From Betaproteobacteria bacterium (GTDB lineage: Bacteria > Pseudomonadota > Gammaproteobacteria > Burkholderiales > SG8-39), in contig VBDM01000025.1 of NCBI GenBank assembly GCA_005881355.1, positions 1-10,893 on the forward strand: a stretch of 10,893 nucleotides of DNA. The letters run 5' to 3'. Each line of letters starts with the position of its first letter. Positions within the stretch are counted from its first letter, which is position 1. This document shows positions 6,638 to 10,893 of the stretch, piece by piece. Under the pieces are notes generated by a model, which ran no database searches, was not told the DNA's origin, and was given only the letters and a program-made list of their open reading frames with translations. The position numbers and the translations under genes were made by a program.

Positions 6638-7042
6638 CTATTTCGCGCGCAGCAGCCGCGACGCCCGCGCCACGTCCTTCTGTTTCACCCAGAATATCGC
6701 CCCGAAGCGCCGGCCCCCGGCGGTCACGGCATCCATCGCGACCATATTGATCTTCGCCTTCGCGAGCGTGTCGACGATCCTGACGAGCGCACCCACGCGA
6801 TCCTCCCCCTGCACCAGGAACGCGGTCTTGCGCTTGCCCAGCTTCACGCCGTGCTTTTTCGCGCCGCGCGCGAACTCGGCGGGGTTGGCGGGAACGAAGT
6901 CCACCTGCGCCCCGCCTCCGCTCGGAAATCCGGTAAACGCGAGCAGGTTCTGCCTGCCTTTCGCGATCGATTTCAGCATTGCGGCGCCGACGCCGGGGCG
7001 GTTGGGGACCTGCATCGAAAAATAGGCGACCTTGCGGATCAT
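6638..7042 (-). CDS. Tandem ACT-domain protein
   Basis: The 134-residue protein looks like two ACT-type modules. The first (about 3-65) includes VAYFSMQVPNRPGVGAAML, where the NRPG turn precedes the first helix. The second (about 72-130) includes TAFLVQGEDRVGALVRIV, then INMVAMDAV and GRRFGAIFWV. ACT domains bind amino acids or other small ligands and control enzymes or transcription. No catalytic domain is attached, so this is a stand-alone sensor or regulatory subunit with unknown partner and ligand. The ATG at 7042 is fixed by a strong AGGAGG eight bases upstream. The gene stands alone on its strand, converging with the plus-strand genes, and is 181 bases from the next minus-strand gene. 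Confidence 0.85.
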   Translation of the reverse strand: MIRKVAYFSMQVPNRPGVGAAMLKSIAKGRQNLLAFTGFPSGGGAQVDFVPANPAEFARGAKKHGVKLGKRKTAFLVQGEDRVGALVRIVDTLAKAKINMVAMDAVTAGGRRFGAIFWVKQKDVARASRLLRAK

Positions 7043-7050
7043 GGCGTGTC

Positions 7051-7056
7051 CCTCCT
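7051..7056 (-). promoter_or_regulatory. Strong Shine-Dalgarno of the ACT-domain gene
   Basis: On the minus strand AGGAGG lies eight bases before the ATG at 7042. It is the best ribosome binding site in the window and fixes the start. No convincing -35/-10 pair was found in the 181 bases upstream, which otherwise hold nothing I can identify. Confidence 0.75.
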
Positions 7057-7223
7057 TTCGTGAAATCCTACTCTAGCGATAGCACCGACCGGGAAAACTG
7101 GCAAGCGGATTCGCGCTCAATGGCCAGCCCTCCAAGGCGGCGTGTCGCCCAATGCGATAAAGCCAAGCGGGTCGGTAGGTGGTGAGGCCGCTCTACGCGA
7201 TCCGTGGAGACGCACCCTCCCCC

Positions 7224-7862
7224 CTATTGTAGCGACCGCATCCCTTCCGGCAGACGTTCAAGATCTTCCGGCCAGTCCACGTCCCACAGACCGGGAAGCT
7301 CGGCGAGGCGCCAGCGCAGCGCGGCGATGCGCCGGCGGGTCTGCGGCAGGACTTCCGGGCCGCCCCAGGGAATTTCGCGAAACAGCTCTGCCTCGCAGCG
7401 CGAGAGACCGATGAGGACGTAACCTCCGTCTTCCGCGGGTCCTATCACGGCGTCGTTGCCGCCGACAAGCGCCCGTTCGGCGTCGCGGAGGTATTGCGCA
7501 GAAAGCGCCGGAATATCGCTGCCTACGAGGATCGCGCGTCTGGCGCGCGCGAGCGTCGCGCCGAATGCGCGCTGCATCCTGGCGCCGAGATCGCCTTCCC
7601 CCTGGGAATAGAGACTCATCCCGAATCGGCGTTCACACTCGCGGAAGAACGGATGGCCGGCGTCCGGCGCGCACCACAGCTCGACAGGGCCGAGCTGCGC
7701 GTCTGTCGCCGCGCGCAGGCTGTGCATCGCGAGCCGGCGATGCAGCGCCGCGGCCCCCGCTTCGCCGAGCGCTGGGATCAGCCGGGTCTTGACCTTGCCC
7801 GGCTCCGGCGCCCTGGCGAAGACGACGACGCGACAGCGGTCTTTAGCCGCGCTCGCCGTCAT
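7224..7862 (-). CDS. TIGR04282-type transferase (DUF2064), arsenosugar-type glycosyltransferase family
   Basis: The 212-residue product has the GT-A/nucleotidyltransferase-like fold of the DUF2064 family. The N-terminal nucleotide-binding motif VVVFARAPEPGKVKTRL (12-28) is diagnostic. It is followed by GDLGARM (90-96), LVGSDIPAL (112-120) with the probable metal-binding Asp116, and GPAEDGGYVLIGL (141-153). TIGR04282 members are named arsenosugar biosynthesis glycosyltransferases because they recur beside TIGR04283 and radical-SAM ArsS genes; many members have untested roles. I chose the ATG at 7862, which places the motif close to the N-terminus as in the family. Longer starts up to 7907 would add 15 residues with no family support. 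The gene overlaps the preceding glycosyltransferase gene by 20 bases and is the last of the operon. Confidence 0.88.
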   Translation of the reverse strand: MTASAAKDRCRVVVFARAPEPGKVKTRLIPALGEAGAAALHRRLAMHSLRAATDAQLGPVELWCAPDAGHPFFRECERRFGMSLYSQGEGDLGARMQRAFGATLARARRAILVGSDIPALSAQYLRDAERALVGGNDAVIGPAEDGGYVLIGLSRCEAELFREIPWGGPEVLPQTRRRIAALRWRLAELPGLWDVDWPEDLERLPEGMRSLQ

Positions 7863-8549
7863 AGAGGCGGGCAAGACTCGCGGGCGCCGCGCCGAAGAAA
7901 AACTCAAGGCGCAGCCGCCACATCAGGAACACGGTGCGCAGGACTCCGCGCCGCTCCCATCTGCGGCCCGAGGTCACCGCCTTGTCTGCGATGCACAGCG
8001 GCCGCGAGATGCGCTTGAGGGAGCTCGACAGCGCGACGTCCTCCATCAGCTCGAGCGGCGGGAAACGACCGGCGCGCTCGAACGCGTCGCGGCGGACGAA
8101 GATCGCCTGGTCGCCGGTGGCGATGCCGGTCACGCGCGAGCGCAGGTTCATGAAAAAAGCGATCACGGGGAGCAGGCGGCTCTCGCCGTCGATGCGAGCA
8201 TCGAACCGTCCCCATGCCCTGCCGCTCGCCGCAAGCCCATGCAGGATTCGCGCGTCGGCGTTTTCAGGCAGGCGGGTGTCGGCGTGAAGGAAGAGGAGGA
8301 CCGCGCCGCGCGCGAGCGCCGCCGCGGCGTTCATCTGGCCCGCGCGCCCGCGCGGGGCCGAAACGACGCGGTCGGCGGCGCCCCGCGCGAGCTCCGGAGT
8401 GCCGTCGCCCGAGCCGCCGTCGACGACGATCACCTCGTGGCCCTGCTCGCGCAGCGGCGCGAGCGCCGCAAGCGCCGCCGCGATTCCCTCCGCTTCGTTC
8501 AACGTCGGCACGATGATCGAGATTCGGGGCGCGGGCTCGATCGGACTCT

Positions 8550-8553
<4 letters not shown>
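7843..8553 (-). CDS. TIGR04283-type family 2 glycosyltransferase
   Basis: The 236-residue protein is a compact GT-A glycosyltransferase. The nucleotide-sugar binding start is ISIIVPTLNEAEGI (11-24), followed by VIVVDGGSGDGT (41-52), GRAGQMNAAAALARG (69-83), and the metal-binding LFLHADTRLP at 87-96 (the DxD-like site is HAD). The acceptor side has ATGDQAIFVRRDAF (145-158) and the probable catalytic-base region ELMEDVALS (168-176). TIGR04283 proteins occur with TIGR04282 in arsenosugar-type clusters and would transfer a sugar in the cytoplasm, perhaps at the membrane. The ATG overlaps the stop of the oxidoreductase gene (ATGA) with GGAGG five bases upstream, so coupling is likely. No long hydrophobic segments are present. 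Donor and acceptor are unknown. Confidence 0.92.
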
Positions 8554-10697
<2,144 letters not shown>

Positions 10698-10710
10698 GGT
10701 CCGCGCCGCT

Positions 10711-10893
10711 CTAGGCTGCGCGCGAGAGCGCGCCGTTCGAACTCGTCCGCAACGCCTGCTCCACGTCGTACCCGGGTCCGGAGGCGATGCGCTTGCGGTA
10801 AGAAACGGAGGCCGGCGAGCCGGCCGGCCAGACGCGGTCGAACCGGGCGAGCCACGCGTCGTGGTCGTAGCGCACGGGCACGGCTTCGACGAC
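10711..10893 (-). CDS. C-terminal fragment of an unidentified protein (gene runs off the window)
   Basis: The minus-strand frame from the window edge to a TAG at 10711-10713 encodes 60 residues with no internal stop and strongly G/C-ending codons. Recognisable stretches are VRYDHDAWLARFDRVWP and YRKRIASGPGYDVEQAL. The charged, Trp/Tyr-containing sequence looks like the end of a soluble enzyme, but I do not recognise the family. It ends 13 bases before the oxidoreductase fusion and is probably the previous gene of the same operon. The start lies outside the window. Confidence 0.7.
   Translation of the reverse strand, partial: VVEAVPVRYDHDAWLARFDRVWPAGSPASVSYRKRIASGPGYDVEQALRTSSNGALSRAA

Noticed and set aside
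6627..6638. GCGCGGCCGCGC palindrome between the converging small gene and ACT gene
   Set aside because: It has no T-run and leaves only a 4-base stem with a 4-base loop. In such GC-rich DNA it is not convincing as a terminator.
7084..7175. Complementary ACCGACC and GGTCGGT segments in the gap between the ACT gene and the transferase operon
   Set aside because: Only seven bases pair across about 80 bases, with no further stem support, so a structured RNA is not justified.

Overview
The window is GC-rich and densely coded, with short or overlapping gene junctions, ATG and GTG starts, a Sec-exported envelope protein and proteobacterial-type enzymes. This suggests a Gram-negative proteobacterium, most likely a betaproteobacterium. 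That placement is inferred from gene content and composition and was not tested by any search.

Left part, minus strand (44-3683). Read in the direction of transcription, the genes are a DUF433 antitoxin and DUF5615 PIN-like toxin pair (3683-3161), a hydroxypyruvate isomerase (3136-2360), a GlcD-type FAD-linked glycolate/D-2-hydroxyacid dehydrogenase (2328-844), and a secreted, probably outer-membrane beta-barrel protein (841-44). The isomerase and GlcD both belong to glyoxylate/glycolate metabolism: GlcD makes glyoxylate, and the isomerase acts one step after glyoxylate carboligase. The carboligase, tartronate semialdehyde reductase, GlcE and GlcF are not in the window. The toxin-antitoxin pair has a lower GC content and looks like an inserted accessory module.

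Middle, plus strand (4008-6608). A SulP-family anion transporter with a C-terminal STAS domain is translationally coupled (ATGA overlap) to an exported GDSL/SGNH esterase. A 43-residue single-helix membrane protein follows. The 324-base gap before the transporter holds a probable antitoxin operator and a possible gene remnant. A tandem-ACT-domain protein (7042-6638, minus) converges on this group and has a strong ribosome binding site.

Right part, minus strand (7224-10893). This is a tight operon: the 3' end of an unidentified gene that runs off the window, a fusion of a TVP38/TMEM64 membrane domain with a disulfide-type FAD oxidoreductase, a TIGR04283-type family 2 glycosyltransferase, and a TIGR04282-type (DUF2064) nucleotidyl/glycosyltransferase. 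The last two families are named for arsenosugar biosynthesis clusters. The set therefore looks like a membrane-associated redox and sugar-transfer pathway, but no arsenic gene is visible here.

The best leads are the fused oxidoreductase with Tyr in place of the catalytic His, the glycosyltransferase operon it heads, the short membrane protein, and the toxin-antitoxin insertion with its palindromic operator. Nothing proves a new system. Most genes belong to known families.
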